Assembly: GCA_034401795.1 (NCBI GenBank)
Contig: CM067374.1
Coordinates: 94,022,398 to 94,086,397, forward strand
Reading direction: 5' to 3'
Source: Chaetoderma sp. LZ-2023a
Taxonomy: Eukaryota > Mollusca > Caudofoveata > Chaetodermatida > Chaetodermatidae
DNA: 64,000 nt
Shown here: piece by piece, positions 9,637-22,137 of the stretch
How positions within the stretch are numbered: position 1 is the stretch's first letter
Layout: each line of letters opens with the position of its first letter
The notes under the pieces: generated by a model
The model's database searches: none
Told to the model about the DNA's origin: nothing
Seen by the model: the letters and a program-made list of their open reading frames with translations, nothing else
Made by a program: the position numbers and the translations under genes

Positions 9637-12450
9637 CCCACCCGGCCTGAAAGGCCAAATGAGCTTATGCCGTGGCGACTGTCGATCCAGCGTTCGTCCG
9701 GCCCTCTGTCAACTTATTCTTTAAACTGCTGCTTAAGAACCTCAGAGCTGATTTCAATTATATTTGGCAGGAAGCATCCCTAGGGCATACATATTCTAGT
9801 TAGCTCACCTGGCCTGAAAGGCCAAGTGAGCTTATGCTGTGGTGACCATCCGTCATGTGTCCATCCATCTGTCCGTCCGTCAACTTTTCCTTTAAACGAC
9901 TTCTCAAGAACCACTGGGACTATTTCAATTATATTTGGCAGGAAGCATCCTTAGAGCATAGGGATCCAAGTTTGTTCAAATGAAGCCGATCGGCCAATTT
10001 GGCCGGTGGCCATCTTGGATTTCAGCCGATTTTAGGAAACTTATATAAAAATCTCCGATACCGCTTGGGAAATCGATTCAAAACTCATGAAACATCATCT
10101 AGGGAAAGAGGTACGCCAAGTTTGTTCAAGAAAACTTGATTGACCGAATAGTTTGGTGGCCATCTTGGATGACTTAGTTTTCCCGAAAACAACTTCTTCC
10201 AGAACCACTGAAGGGATCAGGCCAAAATTTGGGAGATATGATTAGGGACTAAGGGCCATTAATGTTTGTTCAAGAGAATTTGATCCATCAAAAAACATGG
10301 CCGCTGTGGGCCAATCAAAATGTAGCATGTTTGGTGGCCATATTGGATTTTTTATTTGATGGATTTTGAGGCCGAAATTGGCTCTATTGTTTCTGGGTAT
10401 TGTTAGCTCAAATTTGCCATTCCTCAAACAAGTATGCCTGCAAGCATATGTTGAGTTTCACTCAAATTCTTGTTGGGTATTCTGATTTCAAATGTGCAAT
10501 TTTCGAAACATCTTGGATAATTTTCCCTCAAAAAGCTCCCATACTAAAGCAATGGTAAATTTAAAATGTCTTCTCGAGAACTGCTGGGCTGATTTCAATT
10601 ATATTTGGCAGGAAACACCCTTAGGGCATGGAGATTTCAGTTTGTTCAAACAAAGTCGATCGGCCATCATGGATTTTTGGTTGATTTTTAGAAATGTCTA
10701 AAAAATCTTCGCCGAAACTGTTTGAGCGATTGATTCCAAACTTCTAAAATATCATTTAGGGCACGAGCTGAACCAAGTTTGTTCAAGTGAACCTGTATTT
10801 GCCAAATGGTTGGGCGGCCATCTTGGATGGCCTGGTTTTCATGAAAGCAACATCGTCTCCAAAGCCACTGAATGGATTGGGCCGAAATTTGGGAGATATG
10901 ATATTGACGACTAAAGGCCATTAAAGTCTGTTCAAGAGAAGTTGATACATAAAGAAACATGACCTCTGTTTTCTTGTTACAAGTCTGCTCAACTCATTAG
11001 ACTTCTACTTATTGTTAATGACCATTCTAGTTGAGATGCCTATGGTCCAGGTGAGAGATACAGGCCCCTTGGGCCAATTTGGCTGGTGGCCATCTTAGAT
11101 TTTGCCCGATTTTTAGAAATGTTTTTAAAAATCTTTGAAACCGAAATTTGGGAGATATAATTAGGGACTAAGGGACATTAAAGTTTGTTCAAGGAAAGTT
11201 GATACGTCAAAAAACATGACCGCCATAGACCAATCAAAATGTAGTGTGTTTGGTGGTCATATTGGATGTTTTTATTTTAGATATTTTGAAGCCGAAATTG
11301 GTTTTAAATAGTTTTTGGGGTATTCTGATTTCAAATTTGCCATTTTGGAAACTGTCGAATAAATGGTTTGATCTTGGATCATTTTCTCACCAAAAGCTCC
11401 CATACTAAAGCAATGGGAAATTTAAAATGTTCTTGAGACTCACTGAACCGATTTCAATTATATTTGCCAAGAAGCATCCTTTCAAACGAAGCCAATGGCC
11501 AATTTGGCTGGCGACCATCTTGGATTTTGGACGATTTTTATAACATCACATCATCTGTGAAACCATTTGGGGGATTGATTTAAAACTCATGAAATATCAT
11601 TTAGGTTAAGAGTTGAAGCTAAGGGAACTTGATTGGCCAAATGGTTCGGCGGCTTTCGCGAAAACGACTTCTCCAGAACTACTGGACAGATTGAGCCAAA
11701 ATTTGGGAAATATGATTAGGGACTCGGGCCGATAACAGTTTGTTCAAGGGAAATGGATACGTAAAAAAACATGGCCACCAAACACGCCACAGATTTTTTA
11801 TTTGATGGATTTTAAAGCCGAAATAAATGGTTTAGCGGCCATCATGGATCATCATTTTCAAACCAGAGACTTGCGTGTACTAAAGCAATAGGAAATTTAA
11901 AATGTCTTCACAAGAACCACTGGGCTGATTTCAAGTATATTTGGCAGAAAGCATCCTTAGGGCATAGAATCGATACAAGTTTGTTCAAATGAAGCCAGTC
12001 GGTCAATTTGTCTGGCGGCCATCTTCGATTTTGGCCATTTCTTTTGAAATACTTTTAAAAATCTTCTTTTCCGAATCCGCTTGGGAGATTGATTCAAAAC
12101 TCATGACAGGTTATCTAGGGCAACAGCTGAAACAAGTTTGGAGGGAGGGAACTTGATTGCCCTAATGCTTTAGGGGTCAGCTTGGCAGTCATCTTGGATG
12201 ACCTGGTTTTCATGAAGATGACTTCGTCTCGAGAACTGCTGAACGGATTGGGCCGAAATTTGGGAAATATGATTAGAGACTAAGGGCCATTAAAGTTTAT
12301 TCAAGAGAAGTTGATACATAAAGAAACATGGTCGCTGTGTTCTTGTTACAAATCTGCAAAACTCCTTAGGTTTCTACCTATAGCTGATGGCCTTTCTAGT
12401 TGAAATGCCTATGTTTCAGGTGAGCGATACAGGCCCTGTGTGCCTCTTAT
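9637..12450 (+). mobile_element. GGCC-hairpin element with internal tandem units
   Basis: It begins with a hairpin terminus, AGCTCACCTGGCCTGAAAGG followed by CCAAGTGAGCTTATG, seen at 9797 and in variant form at 9637. It ends near 12450 with CAGGTGAGCGATACAGGCCC. Inside are repeated blocks: ATTTCAATTATATTTGGCAG, GTTTGTTCAA, GGTGGCCATCTTGGAT and GGGCCGAAATTTGGGAGATA, with landmarks at about 9945, 10615, 11470 and 11950. The units are irregular, roughly 480-850 bp. The open frames on either strand are by-products. A second copy lies in reverse orientation at 52371-54451. This terminus is of a kind widespread in mollusc genomes; its transposition class is unknown to me. Confidence 0.65.
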
Positions 12451-13905
12451 TACCAGACCAACACAAAACAGCAAGGTTTTATTTGTTACCAAAAATTCAC
12501 AAAGCCAAAAAAGATGGCCTCATTCCAGGCAGGACAATAATCAGCCGTACTGGCTGCCCAATAAAACTGATCAGTAGCTTTGTGGATGAGCACATCAAAC
12601 GGCATCTCTGATCAAATCAAAGTGGAAGCTTTTGGAATTGTTACAAGCTGAGCATTACTTGTTACAATGGATGTTACCTCCTTGAATACTAACAATTCAA
12701 ATCATGAAGGCCTGAGTAACCAAATTTGTGAAGAAACAGTTTGACTGGACACCTCAGCCTCCTGAAACTCTAGTACTCAAATGCAATAATTTAGAATTCC
12801 ATTGTCTTCAAATAGGGGGTACCGCAATGGGAAGCAATGACGCCTCAACATATGCATGTATCTTCATGGAAGACTTAGAGGGAATGTTGCTGCACATAGC
12901 TCCTGCCCTACCTTCGCTATATCTCGGATACATAGTTGACATCTACATGATCTAGTAACAGGGTGAGGCGTCACTCCACAACTTCCTGCTATACATCAAC
13001 AGCTGCCACGATAAAATCAAGTTCACTGCAGATTTCTCTCCCATTCAGGTGAATTCCTCTGATGCAACATAGCCCGCATCACCTTGTTTACAAAACCCAC
13101 CAACACACAGATACCTGGAATATTCCTCTGCTCACACATCCTCCTGCAAAAACGCCAGCCCATATGGCCAATTTCTACTCGCCCGCAGTATCTGCATACT
13201 CACCTCTGAGTACATAAAACATGGCTTGGAGATAATTCACGTCTACCGTGATAGAAGATAACCCAGGCCCATATTAGAGACAGCTTTCTCTCTTAGTCAA
13301 GTTTATGATCAATAAGTTCTGATCTGTCCTTCAGTCAAATGCGAGGTGCCATTTAATAATTTCCGAGAAACTTTTCGGATATCGCAGAAACCCCAAGTTG
13401 AAAGACAAAATAGTTCAAGCACCAACTATGACATGGATACGCCTCCATATTTATAACCCTTCAAAGCATGATGCCTAAATAGTTATAACCCTTCAAAGCA
13501 TGACACAGCAAACTGTACTAATTGCCAGGGGATGACCAAAACTGGACTCTACAAAAGCCACCTCACGAGCAAAAACAATCTCATCTGCAAACACTGCCAG
13601 ACACAATATGTACGAGACAACAGTTTTGGAATCATAGTAGCTACGCAGCCTCTCTTATCTATTTCAATGTATCTGCTATGACACCCCAATGCCCCAGCAC
13701 TTCAATCTCCCAAGACAATACAGGGGTGATATGCACTATCGCATCATATAAGTGTTTTCCTCTGATCCCAACTCCACCAAATGGAGACGACTCAATGAGC
13801 AACATTGGATTCATCAACTCCACTGCATGGAGCCAGAATGCGTCACAACATGGGGTAGGGCCACTTCTAAATGAGTATCATGTGCACACGTAGGAAACAT
13901 GCATA
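12450..13905 (+). pseudogene. Penelope-like element, decayed, plus strand
   Basis: Carries RT pieces typical of Penelope-like elements: KTARFYLLPKIHKAKKDG, PGRTIISRTGCP and SSFVDEHIK (12470-12605), then LEFHCLQIGGTAMGS and a mutated active-site box GYIVDIYM (about 12920-12950) where the copy at 48941-49705 has RYIDDIFI. Downstream pieces correspond to the linker and endonuclease region. Stops and frameshifts occur throughout. It abuts the GGCC-hairpin element on its left, so it either inserted there or truncated it. Confidence 0.75.
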
Positions 13906-14284
13906 CAGCACACCTCATACATCTCTGCGCTCAGGAACAACACATGTTTTTATCACCCCCACCACCAACCCTCTGGAAATATGTCCTGGAAAATGGTCAT
14001 TTTAGTCTACGCTCTAGATGAACTTTCTTGTTTCATATCAATCGGTCAAGCAGTTACAGAGAACATCTTTAACAGCGTGTCTAAGAACTCGTGCAAAATC
14101 AAAGTTGTCCGCTGAACAAAACATTCTGCGTCATTTAAAGCACCCGATTGATCAATATGATTTGTATGGTTTGAGCCTGAGACGTATTCACGACCTATAT
14201 ATTACAAGTTACGCTGACAGAATCCATAAACTAATGGACGCTCAACTCTGTTTCAATTGTGGATGGATAGGATAATAATGTGTG
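13906..14284. other. Gap between two Penelope-like copies
   Basis: Unassigned sequence between the convergent Penelope-like copies, including an 85-codon open frame (14018-14275) with no recognised domain. It may be Penelope 3' non-coding sequence. No hammerhead-ribozyme core (CTGATGA followed by a GAAA) was recognised here by eye. Confidence 0.35.
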
Positions 14285-16145
14285 TGTGGGTGTTGGGTTA
14301 TGACCCACATGAAAAGGTGTGTCCTCACCCTGCTAAGTTAATTCCTATCGGTTCCATGGTGTGGAGTAGGTGAATCCAATAGGACTCTGGATCTCCTCCA
14401 TGGTGTTGATTCTGGGTCTGTGGGATCGGAGGAGAGTGCCTGTATGATGCGGTAACTCATGTGGGCTCTTGTATGATTGTTTTTATTAGTGATGTGAGAC
14501 GGGGGTGTCATAACTTTCTTTTTTGTGGAGATTAGTTATGGACCTAAGGTGTTCTTGGATCCTTATTTTGAATGGACTGAGTCTCTCGCACGTGTTGTTT
14601 GTGGCATAGTTTACAGTTTAGCAAGTAGACTGCGTTGTGTGTCTGACAATTGCCTATGATTTTGCATCTATATACGTTAATCGAGTATGGTGGCTTTTGA
14701 AGAACCTCCTTTTCTCCATATTGTTGCAGATGGTGCAATTTTTGGTAGCACATTCTAGGAAGGGGTTATGGTGTGGGCGTACAGCATCAGAGGGGTCTGG
14801 GAGTCTGGCCCGAACTATATGGTCCTTGATAGTTTTGTTCGTCCGATAGCCGAATAATGTTTTCTCTGAAATTGCATCTCTGCATCTCTGGCTGGCTTGG
14901 AGGATGGGCCAGTATTTGTTTATCACTTTTTTGAGAAGCGTGCCTGTGCTGGTGGATTCGCAGATGAAGATGGGTCTGATCAGTTTGTTGTGTGGTGTTA
15001 GGGCTGTGGGGTGTCGGTGTTGGAGGGGCTGTGGGGTGTCGGTGTTGGAGGTTTAAGGAGGGATGCCCATTCCTTTCCCCTGGCCTTTAATTCTGAAGTT
15101 ATCAGGAGGGGGGAGGGATACTCTATGGCCAGGAAATGTTGTTCTAGAGCGAGGCTATGCTTGTCATAGTCCATGGTGTCCGTGCATATCCTCCTGAGTC
15201 TGAGGAATTGTCCATAGGGACTAGCATCCTTACATGTTGACGGATGTGCGGAGGTATAATGCAGATATCCGTGTGTATCTGTGGTTTCATGAAGAGATTG
15301 AATTTAATCTGTTCTCCATCTCTGTTCTGTACCAGTGTCTAGTAAGAAAACCTGTTCTCTGGAACTTTCCATTGTGAATTTTATGCTTGGGTGGCCCGAG
15401 TTCATGTGTGTGACAGATTCATTGAGGGCAGTTGGGCCTTGTTCCGAGATCATAAATATGTCATCTATGTAGCGTACATATAGGGCTGGCTGGTAAGGGG
15501 CATTAGAGAGGTTTTTCTTCTAGGTCGGCCATAAAGATGCATGCGTATCTCCAAGCAGCTTTGATACCCATGGCGGTACCACCTATTTGTAGGTAATGTT
15601 CGCTATTGAATTCGAAGTTGTATTCAAGGACAAGTTTGAGCAGGTTCAACAGGTTTCTCGTGGAGAGTGCCTGAGACGCCATGTTTCATACAATGGTTTG
15701 CCACTTATCGTAACCCTTCATTGTTGGGTATGTTGGTGTATAGGGAGGTGACATCCATGGTTACTAATAGTGACTCGTTTTTGGTGGCTCCAAAGGCTTC
15801 CACTCTGTTGCTGAAGTCGGTGGTGTCCCTGACGTATGATTTGGTACGTGTGACGTGCACTTTGATGTGTTTGTCTACTTAGCAGTTGATGAGCTCCATT
15901 TGGCATCCATTACCACTGATTATGGGCCTGCCTGGAGTGATGCCATTTTTCTTCTCCTTGTGTACTTTTGGAAGGCGGTTTGGGAATGAGTCTGTTGGCG
16001 GTTATAGAATCCATTTCCCCGTCTAGAACTATTTTGTCTAACCTCTTGGTGACCAGATTGGTGAATAATTCAGTGCGATCCGTGATCTGATTCAATTGGG
16101 GACATGTATTTTCACAGAGCAACTTCCCTACAAATAGTTCAAACT
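14285..16145 (-). pseudogene. Penelope-like element, decayed, minus strand
   Basis: On the minus strand, from right to left: TKRLDKIVLDGEMDSITANR and a KSTQGEEKW stretch (16122-15910) leading into the finger-region equivalent of HKEKKNGITPGRPIIS; then a motif-A region reading VTMDVTSLYTNIP (about 15770-15720); RT remnants; and a C-terminal part with INKYWPILQASQRCRDAISE and the cysteine pair in CATKNCTICNN (14926-14700), followed by NAVYLLNCKLCHKQHVRET, the GIY-YIG region (about 14640-14580). Numerous stops and frameshifts. A short direct duplication GGGCTGTGGGGTGTCGGTGT occurs at 15000-15045. Confidence 0.75.
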
Positions 16146-16440
16146 TGAAAATCTAAGATGGCAACCACCAAATGTGAACAATCAGCATCTTTTGAAAATC
16201 TTGGATATCTATTCCCCAATAATTCTTTCTGCCAAATTTAATTGAAATCAGCCCAATGGTTCTTGAGATGCCATTTAAAGAGTAAAAAGTTGAAGACAGA
16301 CTAATGGACAACGGATGATCGCCATTGCATAAGCTCTCTTGCCTTTTCAGGCCAGATGAGCTAAGCAGAATGATCGACAGTTGCCACGACATAAGTTAGT
16401 GAGTAATGGCCAGATGAGCTAAACATAGAGCAAAATCCTA
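16146..16440 (-). mobile_element. GGCC-hairpin element fragment, minus strand
   Basis: Ends with CATAAGCTCTCTTGCC and TTTTCAGGCCAGATGAGCTA (16337-16375), the reverse complement of the hairpin terminus at 9797. The interior, TTTAATTGAAATCAGCCCAA, matches family blocks. The inner end abuts the minus-strand Penelope copy at about 16145. Confidence 0.6.
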
Positions 16441-16728
16441 GATGTTCAATTAGCCAAGTTTGAACAACCTAGTAGATCAATTGAATTCAAGAGTACTGCC
16501 TAATTATATTTGTCAGGTTTCATACTGATCCCTTCAACGGTTACGGTTATTTTTGCAAAAATTAAGTCATCCAAGGTTGCTGCCAAACAAATTGACCTAT
16601 CAGGTTTTCTTGAACAAACTAGGTTGCAGCTCCTGTTATGGTGTGACCGTACACTAGGATTCCACAACTTTTGACGTGGTCTAAAAAATCCAGAAAATGT
16701 AAAACAAATCTGAACAGCTCCGCAAATG
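16441..16728 (-). repeat. Further GGCC-family fragment
   Basis: Reverse-orientation blocks such as TTCTTGAACAAACTAGGTTG and AAGTCATCCAAGGTTGCTGC match interior units of the GGCC-hairpin family. No terminus is present. No gene seen. Confidence 0.45.
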
Positions 16729-18013
16729 GCGCATAATACCCCGCCATGATGACAAACCAATGAATGAGAGCTTTCAGAAAATATTTCTTCCTCAGGCCCC
16801 AGACCAGTCATCCTTATGAAGTGTCAAAGCGATCCGTTAAATGGTCAAGGAGGTATCATCCTGGTAAAACAATTTTCAAGATGGCCGCTGCTGACTGGCG
16901 GCCATATTGGATTTTGGATCATCGTAAATTTCGATAAGTTTCTTCATCAGACATATTCCAACGACCCTATGAAGTGATCAATAAATGGTAACAGCGATAT
17001 CCAGAAACCAACTTTCAAGATGGCCGCCGGTGGTTGGTGGCCAACTTGGATTTCAGATCATCATCAATTTCGATAGCTTTCTTCCCCAGACCTAGTGCAA
17101 CCACTCTATGAAGTTTCAAAGCGATCCGATAAACGGTAACAGAGTTATCATCCGGAAACCAATTTTCAAGATGGCTGGCGGCCATCTTGGATTTTGGACA
17201 ATCGTCGATTTTGATAGCTTTCTTCCCAAGACCTAGTCCAACCACTCTATGAAGTTTCAAACCGATCCGATAAACGGTAACGGAGTTATCATCCGGAAAC
17301 CAATGTTCAAGATGGCCGCTGGTGGTTGGCGGCCATCTTGGATTTTGGACCATCGTCGATTTTGATAGCTTTCTTCCCAAGACCTAGTCCAACCACTCTA
17401 TGAAGTTTCAAAGCGATCCGATAAACGGTAACGGAGTTATCATCCGGAACCCAATGTTCAAGATGGCCGCCAGTGGCTGGCGGCCATCTTGGATTTCGGA
17501 TCATTGTCACTTTCGATAGGTTTCTTCCCCAGACCTAGTCCAACCACTCTATGAAGTTTCAAAACGATCCGATAAATGGTAACAGAGTTATCATCTGGAA
17601 AGCAATTTTCAAGATGGCCACCGGTGTCTGGCGGCCATCTTGGATTTTGGATCACCATCGACTTGGATAGGTTTCTGTCCCAGACCTAGTCCAACTACTC
17701 TATGAAGTTTCAAAGCGATCCGATAAACGGTAACGGAGTTATCATCTGGAAACCAATGTTCAAGATGGCCGCCGGTGGCTGGCGTCCATCTTGGATTTTG
17801 GCTCATTGTCAATTTCGATAGGTTTCTTCGACAGACCTAGTCCAACCACCCTATGAAGCTTCAATGAGATCCGACAAACGGTAACGGAGGTATCATCCGG
17901 GAACCACTCTGCTGCCCGCACGCCTGCCTGACCGGCCGCTCACCCGCCCGGACGGCGCCATTACATAATACCCCGCCAAATTTGTTGGCAAGGTTTTTGG
18001 TGGGGTATAAAAA
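16729..18013. repeat. 151-bp tandem array with TACCCCGCC ends
   Basis: The landmark GACCTAGTCCAACCA recurs at about 17089, 17230, 17381, 17532, 17683 and 17834, giving spacings of 141, 151, 151, 151 and 151 bp. Each unit contains AGTTTCAAAGCGATCCGATA, ACGGTAACGGAGTTATCATC, AAGATGGCCGCCGG and GGCGGCCATCTTGGATTTT; the last pair forms a local hairpin. The array is bounded by CATAATACCCCGCCATGATG on the left and by CATAATACCCCGCCAAATTT with GGTGGGGTATAAAAA on the right. The minus-strand open frames across the array are repeat by-products. A degenerate copy lies at 38790-39470. Confidence 0.85.
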
Positions 18014-18380
18014 TCTTTACAGTGTGGCAAAACCTGGAGAGAGGGTCTGCCATCTCTGATTTCTCCTGTTTGTTCTGTTGCAAGTATGTGCTCAATGCTT
18101 GGTCACATTTAGGATAAAAATTAGCTCCACTTCAAAAATGGTCACTTTCAAAGGAGTCTTTTCACCACAACCTGACAGCACTGGATAAACTGTCTATGGC
18201 TCGATATTTTTAAGTATCTAAACAGTCTTATGTTAGAGCTTCTTAATCATTTTCTGTCCCCAAAAGATATTCCCCATAGTAATCGAGTGATCTGTCAGTA
18301 TTTGACATCATAATCAATTACATCACTTACAGCCTATGTAGCAACCTCTCCAAGTGCGATTAATTTCAAAATATTCAATA
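18014..18380. other. Unassigned AT-rich spacer
   Basis: No coding frame, RNA gene or named repeat was recognised. Confidence 0.4.
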
Positions 18381-20290
18381 ACAAAATACCTACACCTGGA
18401 AATGAACATTCTGTGATTTCAGTGTACAAAGAGTTAAATTGAATTCAAGCACACTACAAAGTGGGCGGGACATAGCTATAGATGGATGCCAGATCTATTG
18501 ACTTGTACTCAGACCACCTGTCTTGGGTGAAAAGTAAGCATAGTTATAATGAAATAGTAGAAATGAACACGATTCTAATCAATATACTGGATTATGTTTT
18601 ACAGACCTGTACTATAGCTACAAACACCACACCTACTTATCTCCAAATGAGGAATCATGTTTTTTAGTCAAACATATGATGTCATAATCAACTACGTGAT
18701 GTGTAGGCCGACATCATAATCAATTGCCTCATGAATGACTCGATTTAGTCTGTTTTATATGTTTAAAGGTCTGTCAGGTTGTACAAATTGTATAGCTTAC
18801 TATTTAATAAACATGATGTTGAATATTTTGAAAGTAATTTGACTGGGCACAGTTGCTGCCAAATATTCAACAGGTTACCTAATAGCTTTCTCCAAATTGA
18901 TATTCTGGGAGCTAAGGGATCAATCACAACACGGGTGAAGTGTGGGTGAAGCTTAAGCTAAAACTGTATTCCTCCATTCTGTCACCTACCTTTATAGTCT
19001 CCATGGATGCACCCTCCTCACCTCACGACACTGCCTACATGCCTAACCAGAAACTCTCACCCATGCCAACATTTTAATTTCAACGTAACGTTTTACGCTA
19101 ATATTTAGCCAGAGTTGAAAAGAACACACATGTATTAACAAAGGCATTACATTTTTAGACATTATATTTTTCTTTCCACTGTAAATAAAATTCTTTGCTT
19201 CTGGAATCTGTGCACTGCACAATTAGAATACATGTTTGATATATCGCATGTGATAAAATAAACAAACGTTAACATAATGCCGCCTCAATGCTTAGTAATT
19301 AATGAATGAATCTGATCTGTCAGTCAAGTATATGATGTCATAATCAATTAGGCCATAGGCTGACATTATAATCAAAGTCTAGGTCTGTCATGAGCATTGA
19401 ATAATCAGTCCCTCAATTTGTATGTCTTTAGTATTTATTAAATAGTCTGTTGAATATTTTGAAAATAATTTGACTGGGAGCTGTTGCTATCATCGACAGC
19501 AACAGCACCCAGTCAAATTGGTTTCGAAATATTCAACAGCTTAACTGTATAGTTACCTTGCTAATCTCAAAATTAGTTTTAACCAATCTGATGTTATTTA
19601 CAATAGGCATTTTTCAAACCAATCATGTATGTAAGCTGTTGAATATTTTGAGATTAATTTGGCTGGGACATATTGACAATGGCTGGCTGGCAAATTTCTT
19701 TCAACATATTCAACAGAATATTTATTAAATTGCAATTTTTCGTAATTTGTTTTCAGGTTCAAATATTTAACACAAGAAATTTAGAAATCTAACCACGGTG
19801 CACACAGGATGGGCACACACACAATGCTCATGATCCTCAGACATGACAGGGCAAAAATCTATGATTTACATATAGGGATATGTAGGATAATGAAGGAATA
19901 CAGTTTTAGCTATGCCCGGCCCATCTTTAGCTAAGATCCACCCACACTTCCCTCATGTTGGGATCAATCTATCTCTGAACTCCCTGTCTATCAATTTCCA
20001 GAAAACTATACAAGTAAGTTGTTGAATATTTTGAAAATAATTTGACTGGGCGCTGTTGCTGCCCAGTTAAATTAATTTCAAAATATTCAACAGCATGTTT
20101 ATTAATTAGTAGACATAAAATTCATGCAACAACACTTAGTCCGTCATCAATTATGCGTTCATGACAACCTTATCTACGTCATTCATGACGTAATTGATTA
20201 TGACTTCAGCCTGCTTGTGACATAGTTGATTATGGCATCATATGATTGATGGATAAACTGGATACCTCCATTGCTTGACCACATTTCACA
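18380..20290. repeat. Cluster of nested family B palindromic MITEs
   Basis: Contains inverted-repeat hairpins at about 18785-18890, 19440-19545, 19630-19715 and 20015-20095. Each has TGTTGAATATTTTGAAA-type arms with TTTGACTGG and TTGCTGCC-type centres. They sit within larger copies carrying 'cagttttagctatgcccgg' and segments such as GACGTAATTGATTATGAC. The 62-codon frame at 18482 has no recognisable domain. Confidence 0.65.
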
Positions 20291-20904
20291 AGGCAGAAGG
20301 CCAGAAGCAGCATCCAGTCAAATTAATTTCAAAATATTTCTGACACTGTAATGATACACTGGTCAATAGGCTTACAATGGTTAATAAACAACATGATAAT
20401 CCTTGTTTATGTATAACATTACTATCGAGATAACTATTGACAATATCTATTGACATTATTTATGAAAATTACTTGTATAAATAAAATTCATTGTCGTCAC
20501 AATAAATTACTTATACAAGTATTTGTGACATTACAATATTTAGCATTGACATGGAAGATGGGGAATTACTGAAAAAAAATCAACGTTGGAAGCATTTGTG
20601 GACTTTGATGCTAGGCACTGTCACCAATTAATTAGTTAACACTTTAGCCCTGTAACCAATATTATAGCAGCAATAGTAGTGTAAACAGTGGGATAGCACA
20701 TGAAATGAATAGTGCTGGTACTTATTTTTAAACATGCGTAGCAGCGGCTGTAATGCTGGTAGCAATAGTAAAATATAATAACATCAATTAGTATAACAGT
20801 ACTGATGTAAATAAACATACCATTTCTGAACAGTAACACATAGTACTATATATATGACACCCTATCATGGTTACATTTTTTTTTCAAGAAACTGTACATT
20901 TTTG
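20291..20904. other. Unassigned AT-rich spacer
   Basis: Contains only short minus-strand open frames of low complexity. No gene recognised. Confidence 0.4.
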
Positions 20905-21090
20905 CTTAATACATGTGCAGATCAAGCGAAGGATTTTTAAAAAATTTACTATTGGAATGACTGGCTCGGTTCTCGAGCCAGTCATTCCAGTGGTAAATTT
21001 ACAAAAATAGTCTTCTCTTAGCCTGCAAATGGACATTTCTCAAGACCACCACAAAGGTAAGCTTTGGTCATCTTGACGAGTAAAGCGTTA
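20905..21090. repeat. Palindromic MITE, family A copy
   Basis: Arms GGAATGACTGGCTCGG and CGAGCCAGTCATTCCAGTGG form a hairpin flanked by TTTTTAAAAAATTTAC and AAATAGTCTTCTCTTAGCC. The right end reads CAAGACCACCACAAAGG, as in other copies. Confidence 0.75.
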
Positions 21091-21838
21091 ACACAGATCT
21101 ATATGTATGGTCCAAGTCAGGTGGTCATTTGTGCGTGACGGACTATATTTATATGTAATATTTACAAGATTCTACTAAATAAATTCTTCTTGGCCAAATG
21201 GCTTCTCTTTGTGCAAAAAAACCATTCCAGATAAACTGAAGACAAAATATTATGGGACAGATAGTACGTAGAGTAACATGTAATGAATGGTAACTTTGGG
21301 TGATAAGTATAAGTAATGTCATATAATGCTGATATGTCTAATGTCAATTCAATAACTAATGCACAAAATTTATCTAATTTCATTCAATATTAATGTTCAT
21401 TGGTTATATATATTAGACAACATAGTCACAATCCATCCTACTGATTAGTTTGAAAACATTTTGACAAAAGGTTGCTGTGGTCTTGTTTTTGAAAATCTCT
21501 GACAGGTTTCATGTTTAGCTCTCTGGAAAACTATTTGAGAAAAAGTGGACTGGCTGTTAGGTTTAAAGCATTTTGGTACTGGGCGATATCTATCCACACA
21601 ATGCTTTTTATAGCAGTATCTAAGAGAAACCTTTATCTACAATAGGAATATATGGTAGCAATAGCTATAAACTTAAACTAAACATCTTAATCAATTAATT
21701 AAAACAGTTGTTAAATAGAGATTATAACTTCTCTAGCATGCACATATCAAAACCAATTTTACGTTAACTAATGAAAACAAGCTATGTTAACTCTAACAAT
21801 CCCAAAACTTGTTCAAGAAAATTTCTGAAATTTTCTCA
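21091..21838. other. Unassigned AT-rich spacer
   Basis: No supported gene. The 73-codon minus-strand frame at 21162-21383 has no recognisable domain. Confidence 0.4.
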
Positions 21839-22137
21839 TAGAAAGGACTAGAAATGTGTTTGCCATGCAACCATGAAGCTCAACTTTACGATGTTGCAAG
21901 GTTTTTATCAAGGTCTTGGTGACCTTGACCTTTTGACCCCAAGGTCATTCTGAGATGCTGTGTCACTATAAAGAAGCATGTGCCCACATTTGGGTCCAGT
22001 ATGATTAGTCAAGTCTGAGATATAAACAGTTAAGTTAAGCTACACACAAATTGGACGCTGTCGTCGCCACCAACGCCGCCGCCGGACATGGTGTAGGGTA
22101 TCGCAATAGCTCGTTTTACTCCGCAGTCGAGCTAAAA
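21839..22137 (+). repeat. Mollusc-type dispersed repeat ending in AGCTAAAAA
   Basis: Contains GGTCTTGGTGACCTTGACCT and TTTGACCCCAAGGTCA, then CGCCGCCGCCGGACATGG, then a terminal hairpin-like AGCTCGTTTTACTCCGCAGT with CGAGCTAAAAA. This pattern of TGACCTTGACC-rich body, CGCCGCCG run and stem ending in TAAAAA is common in mollusc genomes from general knowledge. Family name unknown. Confidence 0.5.

Noticed and set aside
17015..17812. Series of 66-121 codon minus-strand frames with repeated similar peptides
   Set aside because: They are periodic translations of the 151-bp tandem array, not a repeat-protein gene; no start or domain evidence.
20636..21383. Short AT-rich minus-strand frames with hydrophobic peptides
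   Set aside because: Typical chance frames in AT-rich DNA; no domain, splice context or conservation visible.
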